From NCBI GenBank assembly GCA_002395225.1, contig DGWH01000133.1:1-16078 (forward strand): a DNA stretch of 16,078 nt, in the 5' to 3' direction. Numbering within the stretch: the stretch's first letter is position 1; each line of letters opens with the position of its first letter. The notes below the pieces were generated by a model. It saw only the letters and a program-made list of their open reading frames with translations. It was not told where the DNA came from and did not search any database. The position numbers were made by a program, and so were the translations under genes. This DNA comes from Christensenella sp. UBA4263 (lineage in GTDB: Bacteria; Bacillota; Clostridia; Christensenellales; Aristaeellaceae). Positions 14,512 to 16,078 of this stretch are shown piece by piece.

Positions 14512-14977
14512 GTATCAACTGGAAAAACGGGTGCAGTTACAAACTTATCGCTTTCTTTACCAGTTTTGCTTCTCTTGATAAATCTCTTTTGAATATCTTC
14601 ATCATCTGCACTTTTTTCAGGTTGAGGAAGCCGGTAGGTGAGAGACATTCTTCAGGATTATAAGCTGTTTTGTAACAAAGAGGACAATACCGTTTACCGT
14701 TTTTCACCATTATTTTTCTTCCGTAATGTAAGAATTCTATCTGCTTCTGTTGCAAATGGTGTCCGTTTCAAAAATGGAATCATGTCTGCTTTTCATGCGG
14801 CCGTTGCTTGCTTCCGAACAGCACACTGTCCGTTTTTTATGCTCCTATACGCTTGTCTGGAAAATGTTGAAAACAATAGTCAATATCAACTTGATGAAGT
14901 GTGTAAATGCATATATGGTTCTTGTTTAACTTTAGAATCTCGTGCTTAAGGCTATTCAGCCATTATGCATGAGCATC
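14512..14977. other. AT-rich gap with no confident gene
   Basis: About 470 bases between the yhaM promoter and the terminator of the surface-protein gene. I see no tRNA, no insertion-sequence ends and no good promoter. The only frames are a doubtful 57-codon one on the - strand (14537-14710), a 30-codon frame just upstream in another phase, and an antisense frame on the + strand with no SD. It may contain remains of a lost gene. Confidence 0.4.
14537..14710 (-). CDS. Doubtful small Cys-containing ORF, unrecognised
   Basis: A 57-codon frame starting MVKNGKRYCPLCYKTAYNPE, with three cysteines (CPLC, then EEC) and a basic, Lys-rich C-terminal half ending AKLVKKAISL. GGAAG lies seven bases before the ATG, a moderate SD. 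A TTG start at 14755 would extend it by 15 residues. The CPLC pair recalls a zinc-ribbon knuckle, but a second pair is missing. I do not recognise the family. It may be a genuine small protein, a fragment of a decayed gene, or chance. Confidence 0.2.
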   Translation of the reverse strand: MVKNGKRYCPLCYKTAYNPEECLSPTGFLNLKKVQMMKIFKRDLSREAKLVKKAISL

Positions 14978-15006
14978 AAAAAAGAGTCAGTCCATTGAGG
15001 ACTGAC
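14978..15006 (-). terminator. Intrinsic terminator of the surface-protein gene
   Basis: On the - strand the stem GTCAGTCC/GGACTGAC (8 bp, five-base loop; 14986-15006) is followed closely by TCTTTTTT (T-run at 14978-14983). It lies 18 bases past the stop codon at 15025. Confidence 0.9.
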
Positions 15007-15024
15007 CCTATAATAGTTTACTTG

Positions 15025-16078
15025 TTACTCACTAATTTTCTTATATATCCAAGTGCCGTCTTCCAACTGACGGAAGCAATATTTAACTGTTTTACCATTT
15101 TCGATGAGGGTAATCACTTTCCATACATGCTCTTCACCATCGATAGTAAGTGTTTCTTCGACAAGCAAATTGCTCAAATCAGATGTAATTCCGTCTGCAG
15201 CCTTGACAGCAAGATCCTTGATACGGATATTGGAAGATGTGAGGGCATCAATCAAACCGACTTTAGTAAGGATGATTGCGACCTGCTGTTCAGAAGAATA
15301 GCGGGAAATGGTTGCAGCATCTTCAGCACTAATAGCAGGTTTTGAGCTCTCCTCACCGGGCAATGTCTCTTCAGTTAATTCCGGCTCTTCCGTCTTTGGT
15401 GTCAGCTGAACAACTGTGGCCTTTGCAGCAGGACGCTCATTATCACTTTCATTGGATTCCACTGCATCTTGATCAATCCTGGCAGAGAGATATACACCGC
15501 CGCCACGCGGAACAATAACATAGTAGTTTCCAGCTGCGTCTTTCAGAAGCGGAACCTGCTCGCCATTGCCATTATATGCAGCCGATACATGATATCCAGC
15601 GTTAGCGCTGATCTTCATCACAATGTTGTCGCCTTCTTTAGCGGTATCATAGCCGTCAACTTTTTCAGTGCCTTCCAGAGCTACAGTACCATTTGAATTT
15701 GCTTCAACCTTGATGATATAACGAATATCCTGTTCAATCGCCTTTGTCTCATCGGTTACTTCAAGTCCTTCTTCACCGCTGGTAACAACTGCATGATTTT
15801 CTCCATTTACTTCGGTCAAATTAACCTGCCATACAGTGATATCCAGATTATCTTTAGTAATTGTCGGGTCTACAAGAACACCTGCTTCACCGCCTGAAAG
15901 AGTTCCATCGATAACCATTTTAGCTACGGCATCAGTATCACCATCAGACAATATTTCGGCACCGAAACTGTCTTCACCAGTTACATCACCAGTAACATTG
16001 ATATTGACCGTACCCGTTGCATTTTCCCCGAGGTTTGTGACAATACCAGTTGTTGAAGCGGTAATGCCATCGCCTACA
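15025..16078 (-). CDS. Large beta-repeat surface protein, C-terminal part only
   Basis: The frame is open to the right edge and has no credible start inside the window (a TTG at 15951 sits within the repeat-like region and is not a start). The last 351 residues are visible. The first 85 or so look like beta-helix rungs rich in Gly, Thr, Asp and Asn (TGTVNINVTGDVTGEDSFGAE, LSGGEAGVLVDP). An InlB/Flg_new-like beta domain follows (about YIIKVEANSNGTVALEG to GGGVYLSARI), then an acidic Pro/Glu/Thr linker and a C-terminal domain ending DGTWIYKKISE. Such proteins are usually exported adhesins or cell-surface proteins. No LPXTG, no C-terminal hydrophobic tail and no S-layer-homology repeat is present, so attachment must lie elsewhere or be non-covalent. 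Translation ends 18 bases before a strong terminator. Confidence 0.75.
   Translation of the reverse strand, partial: VGDGITASTTGIVTNLGENATGTVNINVTGDVTGEDSFGAEILSDGDTDAVAKMVIDGTLSGGEAGVLVDPTITKDNLDITVWQVNLTEVNGENHAVVTSGEEGLEVTDETKAIEQDIRYIIKVEANSNGTVALEGTEKVDGYDTAKEGDNIVMKISANAGYHVSAAYNGNGEQVPLLKDAAGNYYVIVPRGGGVYLSARIDQDAVESNESDNERPAAKATVVQLTPKTEEPELTEETLPGEESSKPAISAEDAATISRYSSEQQVAIILTKVGLIDALTSSNIRIKDLAVKAADGITSDLSNLLVEETLTIDGEEHVWKVITLIENGKTVKYCFRQLEDGTWIYKKISE

Noticed and set aside
1..16078. CRISPR array, tRNA, insertion sequence, prophage or toxin-antitoxin system
   Set aside because: No regularly spaced repeats, cloverleaf, transposase, phage gene or paired small toxin/antitoxin frames were found on either strand.

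Overview
The window looks like a chromosomal stretch from a Gram-positive anaerobe of the Bacillota, most likely class Clostridia (Lachnospiraceae-like). This rests on the YhaM-type exonuclease, the zinc-type ROK fructokinase, Shine-Dalgarno (SD) sites of the GGAGG/GAGGG type, Pro/Thr-rich wall enzymes, and a large beta-repeat surface protein. The placement is by protein style only; there is no rRNA or other marker in the window. No tRNA, rRNA, CRISPR array, insertion sequence or phage gene was found.

Layout. Positions 1-3583 (+ strand, AT-rich) hold two large polytopic GT-C-like membrane glycosyltransferases; the first is cut by the left edge. A third GT-C enzyme of the PMT/ArnT type (3662-5371) lies on the opposite strand, convergent with them. 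Positions 5550-10769 (- strand) form a compact four-gene operon, in transcription order: L,D-transpeptidase with two peptidoglycan-binding modules, MBOAT O-acyltransferase, SGNH/DltD-like partner, and VanY-like D,D-carboxypeptidase with one peptidoglycan-binding module. Gaps are 23, 9 and 25 bases. A good promoter lies upstream and a GC-rich hairpin directly follows the last stop codon. Divergent from it, with its own near-consensus promoter, is a cytoplasmic beta-lactamase-fold (S12) hydrolase (11000-12181).

Next come a ROK fructokinase (12515-13411) behind a strong promoter and a roughly 155-nt structured leader, a hairpin terminator shared by convergent genes, and a YhaM 3'-5' exoribonuclease (13486-14454, - strand) with its own promoter. 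Positions 14470-15024 are AT-rich and almost empty. They contain one doubtful small Cys-containing frame and the terminator of the last gene, a large surface protein whose C-terminal 351 residues are visible before the right edge.

How the genes work together. The window is dominated by cell-envelope functions. In the operon, the D,D-carboxypeptidase would make tetrapeptide stems, which are the donors for the L,D-transpeptidase. The MBOAT/SGNH pair would O-acylate a wall polymer outside the membrane. The flanking GT-C enzymes probably glycosylate surface polymers or proteins. The most unusual feature is the ROK kinase leader: the kinase's translation-initiation region is nearly copied upstream in front of a six-codon mini-ORF, with two GGTGT and two ACACC segments that can pair in alternative ways.
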